Assembly: GCF_000381765.1 (NCBI RefSeq)
Contig: NZ_KB907082.1
Span: 62,001-126,000 of the forward strand
Reading direction: 5' to 3'
Length of the DNA: 64,000 nucleotides
Source of the DNA: [Zimmermannella] faecalis ATCC 13722
GTDB lineage: Bacteria > Actinomycetota > Actinomycetes > Actinomycetales > Microbacteriaceae
Shown: in pieces, positions 43,345 through 51,808 of the stretch
Layout: each line of letters starts with the position of its first letter
Position numbering within the stretch: the stretch's first letter is position 1
Notes under the pieces: model-generated
What the model saw: only the letters and a program-made list of their open reading frames with translations
The model's database searches: none
What the model was told of the DNA's origin: nothing
Translations under genes and position numbers: made by a program

Positions 43345-43374
43345 CTCCACTTATGTGGTTGACTGTATGTGGAG
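43345..43374. promoter_or_regulatory. Candidate TetR operator in the divergent promoter of cassette G
   Basis: CTCCAC (43345-43350) and GTGGAG (43369-43374) form an inverted repeat, and TATGTGG is repeated 14 bp apart inside it. A TTGACT at 43359-43364 could be the -35 of the plus-strand operon. Assignment is tentative. Confidence 0.45.
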
Positions 43375-43412
43375 CGACTGCTCCGCTTACTTTCGATCTT
43401 GGAGGAGACACG

Positions 43413-44351
43413 ATGACGATGCAGGCTCTCGCGCTCGGCGCGTTCGACCAGACCCCGGCCCTGACCCAGGTGGCCACGCCCGAACCGGCAACCGGCGAGG
43501 TGCGTGTGCGGGTGCACGCGGCGTCGGTGAACGGCTTCGACCTCTCGGTGGGCAAGGGCATGCTGCAGGGCATGATGGAGCACCGCTTCCCCGTGGTGCT
43601 CGGCAAGGACTTCGCCGGCACTGTCGACGCCGTCGGCGAAGGCGTCGAGGACTACGCGATCGGTGACCGGGTGTTCGGCGTGGTGACCAAGGACTTCCTC
43701 GGCGACGGCTCGTTCGGCGAGTACGTGACGGTCCCCGCCCAGGTGGGGATCGCGAGGTTGCCGGAGGACGTCGACTTCGAGCGCGGCGGCGCGCTGGGGC
43801 TGGCCGGCACGGCCGCGCTCAACGCGTTCGACGCCGCCGGCATCGAGGCCGGGCAGACGGTGCTGGTCGTCGGCGCGACGGGCGGCGTGGGCCAGCAGGC
43901 CCTCCAGCTCGCCGCCCGCACCGGGGCGACGGTCATCGCGACTGCGCACACAGAAGCCGAGATCACCGTCATCACCGATCTCGGCGCGGCGCGCACGGTC
44001 GATCACACCGCCGATCTGCCGGCGCAGGTGCGCGAGATCGCCCCGGACGGGGTGGACGCCGTGCTGCACTTCGCCGGTTCCCCCGACACCGTCGCCGCAC
44101 TGGTCAAGCCGGGAGGCGTGTTCGCCTCCACGATGCTGCGCAGCCCCCAGGACGTGCAGGCCGAGGGCGTCCGGGTGGAGTCGATCTACGCCCACCCCGC
44201 CCCGGAGACCCTGGAGCGCGCCGCGGCCAACGAGGCGAGCGGGCACACCCGCGTGACCGTGCAGGAGGTGTTCGAGCTCGCAGAGGCCCCCGCTGCCTTC
44301 GAGCGCTTCGCGCAGGGCACGCTCGGCAAGATCGTCGTCCGCATCGCCTGA
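43413..44351 (+). CDS. NADP-dependent quinone oxidoreductase (MDR family)
   Basis: A 312-residue enzyme. GroES-like part: VRVHAASVNGFDLSVGKG and VLGKDFAGTVDAVGEG. Nucleotide loop: GATGGVGQQALQLAARTGA near residue 152. No zinc ligands, as in QOR and crotonyl-CoA-type reductases. Strong GGAGGAGA site before ATG 43413. First gene of a plus-strand operon under TetR control, with redox enzymes following. Confidence 0.88.
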   Translation: MTMQALALGAFDQTPALTQVATPEPATGEVRVRVHAASVNGFDLSVGKGMLQGMMEHRFPVVLGKDFAGTVDAVGEGVEDYAIGDRVFGVVTKDFLGDGSFGEYVTVPAQVGIARLPEDVDFERGGALGLAGTAALNAFDAAGIEAGQTVLVVGATGGVGQQALQLAARTGATVIATAHTEAEITVITDLGAARTVDHTADLPAQVREIAPDGVDAVLHFAGSPDTVAALVKPGGVFASTMLRSPQDVQAEGVRVESIYAHPAPETLERAAANEASGHTRVTVQEVFELAEAPAAFERFAQGTLGKIVVRIA

Positions 44352-44426
44352 CCACACGGCAACCGGCTTGAGGCGGGACAGGGCCACGGCCCCGTCCCGC
44401 CAGATGCCTATGAAAGGAAAGACCTC

Positions 44427-45443
44427 ATGGAACTCGGTGTCTTCTCGCTCACCGACATCTACCCCGGCAGCGGCGACACGGCCCAGTCGCGGATGGACGA
44501 CATCATCGGCTACGGGATCGAGGCCGAGCGGCGCGGCCTGGACGTGTTCGGCATCGGCGAGCACCACTCCCGCCAGTTCGCCGTCTCCTCCCCAGCGGTC
44601 GTCCATGCCGCGATCGCGCATGCGACCAGCCGGATCACGCTGACCACCACCGCGACCGTGCTCAGCGTCCTCGACCCGGTCCGGGTCTACCAGGACTTCG
44701 CGACCCTCGACCTGATCAGCCACGGCCGCGCCGAGATCATCGCCGGGCGCAGCGCCTTCGCCGAGCCCTTCGCGCTCTTCGGCGAGGACCCCGCCACGCT
44801 CGACGACCTCTTCGCCGAGAAGCTCGATCTGCTGCTGCGCCTCCGTGACGAGGACGCCGTGACCTGGGAGGGTCGGTTCCGGCCCGCCCTGCGCGAGGCC
44901 GCGCCGAACCCGCGGCACATCGGCGCGCTCCCGGTGTGGGTCGCAGTCGGCGGGACGCCGGCCAGCGCCGCCCGCGCCGGACGCCTCGGCCTGCCGATGG
45001 CGCTCGGCCTCATCGGCGGCACCCTCGACCACGCCAAGCAGCTCGTCGACCTCTACCGCCGCTCCGGCCGCGACGCCGGGCACCCGGACGAGCGGCTGCA
45101 GGTCGGCATCACGAGCCACTTCTACGTCGGCGAGACCCACGAGCAGGCGCTGGAGGAGTTCTTTCCCTACTACCGGCGCTACCTCGCACCGGAGACCAAC
45201 AACGGACGCGGCTGGCGCGTCGACGAGGCATCGATGCGACAGATGGCCGCGCGCCGCGGCGCGCTCATGGTCGGCGGGCCCCGCGAGGTCGTCGAGAAGA
45301 TCCTCGACCTCGCCGGCGAACTCGGAGCCGACCGCTTCCTCGGACAGGTCGACCCGGGCGGCATACCCGCCGACATGGTCCGGGCCTCGATCGCCCGCTT
45401 CGGCGACACCGTCGCCCCCGCCGTCCGCCACATCCTCAACTGA
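44427..45443 (+). CDS. LLM-class flavin-dependent oxidoreductase
   Basis: A 338-residue luciferase-like TIM barrel. It starts MELGVFSLTDIYPGSGDTAQ, has GIGEHHSRQFAVSSPAVVHAA (the EHH motif near 45-55), GRAEIIAGRSAF, and VWVAVGGTPASAARAG. Such enzymes use FMN or F420 to oxidise or reduce small organics. It lies 75 bp after the quinone oxidoreductase and 16 bp before the next gene. Confidence 0.88.
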   Translation: MELGVFSLTDIYPGSGDTAQSRMDDIIGYGIEAERRGLDVFGIGEHHSRQFAVSSPAVVHAAIAHATSRITLTTTATVLSVLDPVRVYQDFATLDLISHGRAEIIAGRSAFAEPFALFGEDPATLDDLFAEKLDLLLRLRDEDAVTWEGRFRPALREAAPNPRHIGALPVWVAVGGTPASAARAGRLGLPMALGLIGGTLDHAKQLVDLYRRSGRDAGHPDERLQVGITSHFYVGETHEQALEEFFPYYRRYLAPETNNGRGWRVDEASMRQMAARRGALMVGGPREVVEKILDLAGELGADRFLGQVDPGGIPADMVRASIARFGDTVAPAVRHILN

Positions 45444-45459
45444 ACCCAACAGGAGAACC

Positions 45460-46101
45460 ATGAACGTCACCGTCTTCGGCGCGACCGGAGCCATCGGCCG
45501 CCTCACCGTCGCCGAGCTCCAGGACCGCGGCCACACGGTCACCGCCTACGTCCGCAACCCGAACAAGATCCCCGATACGTGGGGCGATGACGTGCGCGTC
45601 GTGGTCGGCGAGATGTCCGACGCCGCAGCCATCGATGCTGCTGTCCAGGGTGCGAACGCTGTCGTGAGCGCGCTCGGCCCGAGCATGGACCGCAAGGCCA
45701 CCGGCACGCCGCTGGTCGCCGGCACCCGGCACATCCTCGACGCGATGGACCGCCACGGCGTCCGCCGCTACATCGGCCACGCCACCCCGGCGATCCTCGA
45801 CCCGCAGGAGAAGCCGACCCCCGTCACCAGGCTGATCCGCTTCATGCCGCGCACCTTCATGCCCCGCGCCTACGAGGAGATCGTCGGCATGACCGACCCG
45901 GTCAAGGCCTCCAACCTCGACTGGACCATCGTGCGCTTCATCCGCCCCACCGACAGACCGAGGACCGGCACGGTGCGCTCCGGGTTCTTCGGAACCGACA
46001 AGCTCGGGTTCGCTGTCTCGCGCGCCGACATCGCCGCCTTCACCGCCGCGCAGGTCGACGACACCCGCTACATCGGCCGCGCGCCCGCGATCAGCAGCTG
46101 A
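45460..46101 (+). CDS. NAD(P)H-binding atypical SDR
   Basis: A 213-residue NmrA/BVR-B-like Rossmann protein. It begins MNVTVFGATGAIGRLTVAEL with the GxxGxxG loop at residues 7-13, has TAYVRNPNKIP after strand 2 and NLDWTIVRFIRPTD toward the end. Likely a flavin or NADPH-dependent reductase or redox sensor. AGGAG precedes the start. In the same operon as the LLM enzyme and DoxX. Confidence 0.85.
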   Translation: MNVTVFGATGAIGRLTVAELQDRGHTVTAYVRNPNKIPDTWGDDVRVVVGEMSDAAAIDAAVQGANAVVSALGPSMDRKATGTPLVAGTRHILDAMDRHGVRRYIGHATPAILDPQEKPTPVTRLIRFMPRTFMPRAYEEIVGMTDPVKASNLDWTIVRFIRPTDRPRTGTVRSGFFGTDKLGFAVSRADIAAFTAAQVDDTRYIGRAPAISS

Positions 46102-46115
46102 CCGGGAGGCCCATC

Positions 46116-46478
46116 ATGGACATCGCGCTCTGGATCGTCTCCGGCGTCCTCGCCGCCGCCTACGTGCTGGCCGGGACGATGAAGACCTTCCGCCCCCAGG
46201 AAAAGCTCGCTGATCTGCCGTGGACGCAGCACTACAGCGCAGGCACGGTCAAGTTCATCGGCATCGCGGAGCTCCTCGGCGGCATCGGACTGATCCTTCC
46301 CTGGCTGACCGGCATCGCTCCCGTGCTGACGCCGCTCGCCGCCAGCGGCCTGGCCCTCGTCCAGGCGCTGGCGATCATCCACCACCTCCGACACGGCGAG
46401 CGGAAGCCCCTGCCGATGAACGCAGGTCTCCTGCTGGCAGCCCTCTTCGTCGCGGTCTTCCGATTCGCATCCCTCTGA
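46116..46478 (+). CDS. DoxX family membrane protein
   Basis: A 120-residue four-helix membrane protein. It has GVLAAAYVLAGTMKTFRPQE, KFIGIAELLGGIGLILPWLTGI, and a C-terminal GLLLAALFVAVF. DoxX proteins are often linked with redox and detoxification complexes at the membrane, a fit with the neighbours. Follows the previous gene by 14 bp. Confidence 0.87.
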   Translation: MDIALWIVSGVLAAAYVLAGTMKTFRPQEKLADLPWTQHYSAGTVKFIGIAELLGGIGLILPWLTGIAPVLTPLAASGLALVQALAIIHHLRHGERKPLPMNAGLLLAALFVAVFRFASL

Positions 46479-46510
46479 CCCCAGCACACCGCTACAGGAA
46501 GAAGACCATC

Positions 46511-47365
46511 ATGACCATCGCCATCATCGGAGCCACCGGTAAGTACGGCGGCCACGTCATCGACGCCCTCCTCGAGCGCGGCGTCACACCTTCGGACATC
46601 CTCGCCCTCGGCCGCGACGGCGGCCGCCTGGAAGCTCTGGCCTCCCGCGGCCTGCGCACCGCACCACTCGACCTCGACGACGCAGCAGGCACCGCCGAGA
46701 CCCTCCGGGGAGCAGACAAGCTGCTGCTCGTGTCGATCGGAGCACCCGGTGCGGCCCTCGCACCCCGCACCGCAGCCATCGACGCCGCGACCGCTGCCGG
46801 AGTGCCCCACATCGTCTACACCTCCGCGCTCGGCGCGCCCACCACGACCTTCGCGCTGGCCGCCGAGCACAAGGCCACCGAGGACGTCATCACCGCCTCG
46901 GGCATGTCGGCGACGTTCCTGCGCAACGGCTGGTGGACCGAGAACCTGCAGCAGGACTTCGAGACCGCCCGCGCCCGCGGCGTCATCGCCAACAGCATCG
47001 GAGACGGCCGCCTGGCCACCGCGACCCGCCGCGACACGGCCGAGGCCGCCGCCGTCGTCCTCACCACGCCCGGGCACGAGGGGCACGCGTACGAACTCTC
47101 CGGCGACACTGCTTGGAACTATGCGGAGTTCGCGCAGACCGCTCAGGACGTCCTCGGAACGCCGGTGCGCTACGAGCCGCTCACCCCCGAGCAGGAGCGC
47201 GACATGCTCCTCGGGGCCGGCCTGGACGAGGCGACCGTCGGATTCCTCGGCGTGCTCCACCAGGGGATGCGCGAGGGAAGTCAGGCCATGACAACCGGGG
47301 AGCTGTCTCGACTGATCGGGCGGCCCACTACATCAATGGCCGATACCCTCAGCGCCTGGAACTAA
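46511..47365 (+). CDS. NmrA/QOR2-like NAD(P)H-binding oxidoreductase
   Basis: A 284-residue atypical SDR. MTIAIIGATGKYGGHVIDAL carries the nucleotide loop, and VPHIVYTSALGAPT and FLRNGWWTENLQQ match the E. coli QOR2 (YtfG) pattern. It reduces quinones with NADPH in that group. It is the last gene of the cassette G operon, followed by a hairpin before ychF. Confidence 0.87.
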   Translation: MTIAIIGATGKYGGHVIDALLERGVTPSDILALGRDGGRLEALASRGLRTAPLDLDDAAGTAETLRGADKLLLVSIGAPGAALAPRTAAIDAATAAGVPHIVYTSALGAPTTTFALAAEHKATEDVITASGMSATFLRNGWWTENLQQDFETARARGVIANSIGDGRLATATRRDTAEAAAVVLTTPGHEGHAYELSGDTAWNYAEFAQTAQDVLGTPVRYEPLTPEQERDMLLGAGLDEATVGFLGVLHQGMREGSQAMTTGELSRLIGRPTTSMADTLSAWN

Positions 47366-47379
47366 TCAGGTCAATCCGA

Positions 47380-47410
47380 TGTGCCGCGCCGGCTTACTCG
47401 GCGCGGCACA
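47380..47410. terminator. Hairpin between cassette G and ychF
   Basis: TGTGCCGCGCCG and CGGCGCGGCACA form a perfect 12-bp stem with a 7-nt loop, between the stops of two convergent genes. It can serve as terminator for ychF on one side and for the redox operon on the other. Confidence 0.82.
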
Positions 47411-47424
47411 CCGCACCGCAGACG

Positions 47425-47466
47425 TTAAAGCGCAAAACGAAATTCCACGACGTCGCCGTCCTGCAT
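47425..47466 (-). repeat. ychF 3'-end repeat, copy 8 (genuine gene end)
   Basis: The true 3' end of ychF, encoding MQDGDVVEFRFAL and TAA. All other copies share the VEFRF core and stop with it. The adjacent ychF body replaces the element-side arm, as expected at the chromosomal junction. Confidence 0.85.
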
Positions 47467-48498
47467 GACGTAGTCCTTGCCCTCCATGCGCACCTTGCCA
47501 GCTGCCTTCGCATCCTGCATCGAGCCGGCGGCAATGAGGTCGTCGAACGACACGATCTCGGCCTTGATGAAGCCGCGCTCGAAGTCGGTGTGGATGACCC
47601 CGGCGGCCTGCGGCGCCTTGTCACCCTTGCGAATGGTCCAGGCGCGGGCCTCCTTCGGCCCGGCCGTGAGGTACGTCTGCAGCCCAAGCGTGTCAAAGCC
47701 GACGCGCGCGAGCTGGTCGAGCCCCGACTCATCTTGGCCGAGCGCCTCGAGCAGTTCGGCAGCCTCGTCGGCGGGCAGGTCGATGAGCTCCGACTCCGTC
47801 TTGGCGTCGAGGAACACCGCCTTCGCGGGCGCGACCAGCGCGGCGAGCTCGTCGAGCTTCGCCTGGTCGCCGAGCACGTCTTCGTCGACGTTGAAGACGT
47901 AAATGAAAGGCTTCGCGCTGAGCAGCCCGAGCTCGCGAATCGGCGAGAGGTCGAGGTCGCTGCTCGACAGGAGCTTGCCCTCGTTGAGCACCTCGACGGC
48001 CTCCTTCGCGGCAGTGAGCACGGCCGCGTCGAGCTTCTTGCCCTTCACTTCCTTCTCGTAGCGAGGCAGCGCCTTCTCGAGCGTCTGCAGGTCGGCCAAA
48101 ATCAGCTCGGTGTTGATCGTCTCCATGTCGCTCGCGGGCGACACCTCACCGTCGACGTGCACGACGTCGGGGTCGGCGAAGCCGCGCACGACCTGCGTGA
48201 TCGCGTCGGCCTCGCGGATGTTCGCGAGGAATTGGTTCCCGAGACCCTCGCCCTCGCTCGCGCCCTTGACGATGCCGGCGATGTCAACGAACGACACGGT
48301 CGCGGGCAGGAGTCGCTGCGAACCAAAGATTTCGGCAAGCTTCGCGAGCCGCGCATCGGGCAGCTCGACGACGCCGACGTTCGGTTCGATCGTCGCGAAG
48401 GGATAGTTCGCGGCGAGCACCGTATTCTTCGTGAGTGCGTTGAAGAGGGTGGACTTGCCGACGTTGGGCAGTCCGACGATTCCGAGAGTAAGAGCCAC
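47425..48498 (-). CDS. ychF: Redox-regulated ATPase YchF (Obg family)
   Basis: A 357-residue protein from GTG 48498, where the family starts (ALTLGIVGLPNVGKST, Walker A near residues 9-17). A TTG three codons upstream is possible. It has the ATP-favouring NVDE motif in place of NKxD, and a C-terminal TGS domain ending GKDYVMQDGDVVEFRFAL. YchF/OLA1 binds ribosomes and acts in stress and translation. Its last codons serve as the attachment sequence for the cassette array downstream. Confidence 0.95.
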   Translation of the reverse strand: MALTLGIVGLPNVGKSTLFNALTKNTVLAANYPFATIEPNVGVVELPDARLAKLAEIFGSQRLLPATVSFVDIAGIVKGASEGEGLGNQFLANIREADAITQVVRGFADPDVVHVDGEVSPASDMETINTELILADLQTLEKALPRYEKEVKGKKLDAAVLTAAKEAVEVLNEGKLLSSSDLDLSPIRELGLLSAKPFIYVFNVDEDVLGDQAKLDELAALVAPAKAVFLDAKTESELIDLPADEAAELLEALGQDESGLDQLARVGFDTLGLQTYLTAGPKEARAWTIRKGDKAPQAAGVIHTDFERGFIKAEIVSFDDLIAAGSMQDAKAAGKVRMEGKDYVMQDGDVVEFRFAL

Positions 48499-48566
48499 GG
48501 CAGGCAAGTCTACCGGGCGGCCACGGTACGGCCGGTGTCAGGGGTGCGTGCGACCATTGACGGGTT

Positions 48567-49181
48567 ATGACTGTGAGTTTCACCGCCGTCGACTTCGAGA
48601 CCGCCAACCGCTCCCCCGCATCCGCCTGTGCGGTCGGGGTCGTGCGCGTCCGCGACGGTGAATTCGTCGAGCGTGACACCTGGCTGATCCATCCACCGGC
48701 CGGTCACGACGAGTTCGAGCCGTTCAATATCCAGCTGCACGGCGTGAGCCCCGAACGGGTCTCGGCGGCGCCCGAGTGGCCCGAGAGCCTGCAGCGCCTC
48801 ATCGACTTCATCGGCGACGACGTCGTGGTGGCGCACAACGCCGGGTTCGACATCGGCGTCATCGTGGCGGCCACACGCGCCAGCCTGCTCGCGGTGCCGG
48901 GGCTTCGCTACTTCTGCTCCCTCCGGCTCGCGCGCCGCAGCTACACGCTGCCGTCCTACAAACTTCCGAGCGCCGCAGCCGCCGCGGGCTACACCCTCGA
49001 TCGGCACCACGACCCGCTCGCCGACGCCGAGGCGTGTGCGGCGATCGTCGTCGATGTCGCCCGCACGGGTGGGTTCACGACGATGGACGACCTCGCGAGC
49101 TCGAGCAGCGTGCAGATCCGCGAACTCGAGCCCGAAGACGCACCCGACCACGACCGACTCGTCGCCGACGCCACGTTCTGA
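48567..49181 (+). CDS. DnaQ-like 3'-5' exonuclease (DEDDh)
   Basis: A 204-residue exonuclease. Exo I acids Asp9 and Glu11 in VDFETAN, Exo II Asp in VVAHNAGFDIGV, and Exo III His and Asp in RHHDPLADAEAC are complete. There is no polymerase III alpha-binding tail, so it is a stand-alone repair or RNA-processing nuclease. It diverges from ychF and is followed by a gene with a strong ribosome site. Confidence 0.9.
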   Translation: MTVSFTAVDFETANRSPASACAVGVVRVRDGEFVERDTWLIHPPAGHDEFEPFNIQLHGVSPERVSAAPEWPESLQRLIDFIGDDVVVAHNAGFDIGVIVAATRASLLAVPGLRYFCSLRLARRSYTLPSYKLPSAAAAAGYTLDRHHDPLADAEACAAIVVDVARTGGFTTMDDLASSSSVQIRELEPEDAPDHDRLVADATF

Positions 49182-49200
49182 CGCAGCTAGGAGAAACCCC

Positions 49201-50604
49201 TTGACGACGCCCCGCTGGCAGGAGCTCCTCGCCCACCCCGACAACATCGACGCGACCGGTATCGCCGTTGCGATCATCGCCGACGGCGGCGATGCGGCCT
49301 ACCGACGCGCGCTCGCCCGCTGGAATGCGCTGCGGGGCGGTACCGATCGAGACGCGCACGCCGGCATCGCGATCATCCTCGCCGAGTCGTTCGACGACCA
49401 CCGTGCCATCGACGAGATCGCGCAGACCTGGCCCGAGGTCTTCCCCGAACAGTTCGCGTGGCGCACCGCGATCGCCGAGCCGGGCCCGCGCATCCGTGCC
49501 GCGTTCGGGGCGAAGGCCCTTGACGCCCTGCGCAACTGGGTCGACTCGGGCACCGCCGTTGACCTGCCCGCCGATGCCGCGACGGCGCTGCGCATCCTGC
49601 ACCCCGACGACCACGACGAGGTCTACCTCGGCGCGCGACGGTTGCTGCTCGAACGCGCCCACACCGAGGTTGTGCAGCGCACCAGTGCGCAGCAGCGGGC
49701 GACAGAAGCCGCCGAGGCCGCCAAGGCCGAAACCGACGGAGACAACGTCGACGACAACGACAAGGCTGCCTCCGACGCCGAATCCGGCGACGATGCGCCC
49801 GAGGCGCCGAGCGACGACACGACCGCCGAGGACCTCGCGGTGCTCGAGTCGGCGATGGCGAGTTCCGAGCTCGTCGACACGGCCGAACGCATCGCCGACA
49901 GCCTGCTGATCGCTGCAGCTCGCGCGACTCCCGACTCACCCGGCGTCGAGCGAACCGTGCTCTCGTACTGGGGCCAGGCCGAGCCACTCGACGCCGTTCC
50001 CACAGCAAACCCACACCCGGGCGAGCCTCCCGCCTCGTGGACCGCGACGTGCGCGATCATCGCCGCGAGCAAGTCGGCGCGCACCGCCGAGGCATTCATC
50101 ACGCTCGCCGAATCGTATGGCGAACTGCACGGTCGCGAGCTCGACGAGTATCTCGATGCGCTCACGGTGAGCCATGCACACCGGGCCGACGAGGTGCTGC
50201 TCGAGCTCGCGAAATCGGATGCGTCGGCGGCAGGTCGCGCCGTGCGCGCGCTCGCCGATCGGCGTCGGCGACTCGCGAAGGCTGACCCACCCATGATGGC
50301 CCGACTCGACGTGCTGGTCGAGACGATGCACGAGCACGGGATTCTCACGGAGCTTCCCGGCGTGCAGGCTCGGACAGCCCTCGCAAAACAGCGCACCGAT
50401 GTCGAGACGCCGCTCGAGGCCGCGATTGCGGTCGCCGATGCCTTCGGCCGTCCGACCGGTGCCGAACTCGCGCTCGAGTGGGCTTCGTTTGCGAGTTGGC
50501 TCGAAGAAGCCGAGCTGCCGGGCGCGGCGCCGGTGCCGCCGGCGGCTCCCCAGCGCCGAACGCGGGGCGGCGGATTCCGCGGCCTGTTCGGCCGCGGAGG
50601 GTAG
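49201..50604 (+). CDS. Large hypothetical protein with acidic linker
   Basis: A 467-residue soluble protein from TTG 49201, which follows AGGAGAAA. The first third is helical (WQELLAHPDNIDATGIAVAII, DDHRAIDEIAQTWPEVFPEQF). Residues about 160-215 form an acidic, low-complexity linker, and the last third is again helical before a glycine- and arginine-rich tail (RRTRGGGFRGLFGRGG). It resembles helical repeat scaffolds but no family is recognised. Confidence 0.7.
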   Translation: MTTPRWQELLAHPDNIDATGIAVAIIADGGDAAYRRALARWNALRGGTDRDAHAGIAIILAESFDDHRAIDEIAQTWPEVFPEQFAWRTAIAEPGPRIRAAFGAKALDALRNWVDSGTAVDLPADAATALRILHPDDHDEVYLGARRLLLERAHTEVVQRTSAQQRATEAAEAAKAETDGDNVDDNDKAASDAESGDDAPEAPSDDTTAEDLAVLESAMASSELVDTAERIADSLLIAAARATPDSPGVERTVLSYWGQAEPLDAVPTANPHPGEPPASWTATCAIIAASKSARTAEAFITLAESYGELHGRELDEYLDALTVSHAHRADEVLLELAKSDASAAGRAVRALADRRRRLAKADPPMMARLDVLVETMHEHGILTELPGVQARTALAKQRTDVETPLEAAIAVADAFGRPTGAELALEWASFASWLEEAELPGAAPVPPAAPQRRTRGGGFRGLFGRGG

Positions 50605-50646
50605 GTCGCGTCGACCGATGTCGCAGGCCCGTGCGACGCTACGGAC

Positions 50647-51792
50647 ATGGAAACCCTCGGCTTTGTTCTCGCCCTCGTGATCGGTGCTGTGCTCGGCGCC
50701 GCGATCACCTATTTCGCCACCCGCGGGCGCGCCCAGAGCGCGGAGGCGCGCCTCGAGGAAGTGCGGCGCGCGCACGAGCACGACCAGCTGCGCACCGCGG
50801 GCGACTCGCGGGTGCTCCAGGAACTCGCGCCGGTACGCCGCGAACTCGAGCACCTGCGCACGACGGTGCAGCAGCTCGAGGCCGAGCGGCAGCAGCTGAA
50901 CGGACGGCTGAGCGAACAGCTGCGCGTGCAGGCGCAGTCTGACGCCGAGTTGCGCGAGGCGACGCAGCAACTCACCGCGGCGATGCGTTCGACGACGGCC
51001 CGCGGCAACTGGGGCGAGGCACAGCTGCGCAACCTGTTCGAAAGCGCGGGGATGCTCCCCCACGTCGACTTCGAAACGCAGGTGACAATCGAGGGCGACG
51101 ACGGTCGGCTGCGGCCCGACGCGATCGTGCGGCTGCCCGGCGAGCACGCGCTCATCGTCGATGCGAAGGCCCCAATGAACCGATACCTCGAGGCCCTCCG
51201 TGTGCCGCAACCGGGTAGCGGCGACGACGAGAAACTCCGGAGGCGACTGCTTCGCGAACACGCACAGGCGGTGCGCGGCCACGTCGACACGCTCCAGGCA
51301 CGCAACTACCAGGCGCTCGTGCCCGGCTCACCGAGCCTCGTGATCGCCTATCTGCCGAGCGAGGCGGCGCTCTCGGCCGCGGTCACGGCCGATCCTGGAC
51401 TCCTCGACGACGCCTTCGCGAAGAGTGTCGCGCTTGCATCGCCGACCACGCTGTGGGCGATTCTGCGCTCGGTCGCCGCGGCCTGGCAGCAGGAGCGCGT
51501 GAGCGAGTCGGTCGCCGAGGTGCTCACCCTCGCAAACGACCTCTACCGACGCATCGGCACGGCCTCGGGCCACCTCGCGAAGCTCGGCCGGCAACTGCGC
51601 GGCTCGGTCGAAGCGTACGACCAGTTCGTCGGCTCGTATGAGGGTCGGGTGCTGCCGACCGCGCGCCGGCTCGTCGAGCACGACGCTTCGGCGCGCCCGC
51701 TCGAGACGCCCCGACCCGTGGAAAAAACACCCCGCCCCCTCACCGCGCCCGAGCTGGTGCCGGATGCGAGTGCGGAGGCGGGGGTCGAATAG
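50647..51792 (+). CDS. rmuC: DNA recombination protein RmuC
   Basis: A 381-residue protein. An N-terminal membrane helix (4-24) is followed by a coiled coil (HLRTTVQQLEAERQQLNGRL). The RmuC nuclease-like core is next: STTARGNWGEAQLRNLFESAG, RPDAIVRLPG, IVDAKAPMNRYLEA, and IAYLPSEAAL. RmuC limits inversions at short repeats. Proline-rich C-terminal tail. Converges with glpX. Confidence 0.9.
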   Translation: METLGFVLALVIGAVLGAAITYFATRGRAQSAEARLEEVRRAHEHDQLRTAGDSRVLQELAPVRRELEHLRTTVQQLEAERQQLNGRLSEQLRVQAQSDAELREATQQLTAAMRSTTARGNWGEAQLRNLFESAGMLPHVDFETQVTIEGDDGRLRPDAIVRLPGEHALIVDAKAPMNRYLEALRVPQPGSGDDEKLRRRLLREHAQAVRGHVDTLQARNYQALVPGSPSLVIAYLPSEAALSAAVTADPGLLDDAFAKSVALASPTTLWAILRSVAAAWQQERVSESVAEVLTLANDLYRRIGTASGHLAKLGRQLRGSVEAYDQFVGSYEGRVLPTARRLVEHDASARPLETPRPVEKTPRPLTAPELVPDASAEAGVE

Positions 51793-51808
51793 TCGATCCG
51801 GCGCGTGG

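Larger units (their letters stand above)
30073..47466. mobile_element. Tandem cassette array at the 3' end of ychF
   Basis: Eight direct repeats derived from the ychF 3' end divide this stretch into seven cargo blocks. The blocks are A 30115-32748, B 32797-33444, C 33485-35371, D 35420-37457, E 37506-39867, F 39913-42627 and G 42673-47424. The rightmost repeat is the real ychF end. Each other copy encodes a short VEFRF tail and stop in the same orientation. In five of seven a shared element-side arm (GGTTGGTAYGTRCCGGAA or close) precedes the core instead of ychF coding sequence. This is the pattern expected when elements insert one after another at ychF and each restores its C-terminus. No recombinase gene is present, so movement would need one in trans. 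Confidence 0.75.

Noticed and set aside
42690-45542. A 950-codon minus-strand frame across the redox operon
   Set aside because: Antisense to the quinone oxidoreductase and LLM genes and overlapping the TetR gene in another frame; no protein family character.
30073-47466. The repeats as a CRISPR array
   Set aside because: Copies are 0.7 to 4.8 kb apart, with genes between them, not regular short spacers, and no cas genes are present.
30073-47466. The array as a classical integron
   Set aside because: No intI gene, and the repeats are ychF gene ends rather than attC sites with the GTTRRRY core. The similarity is in layout only.
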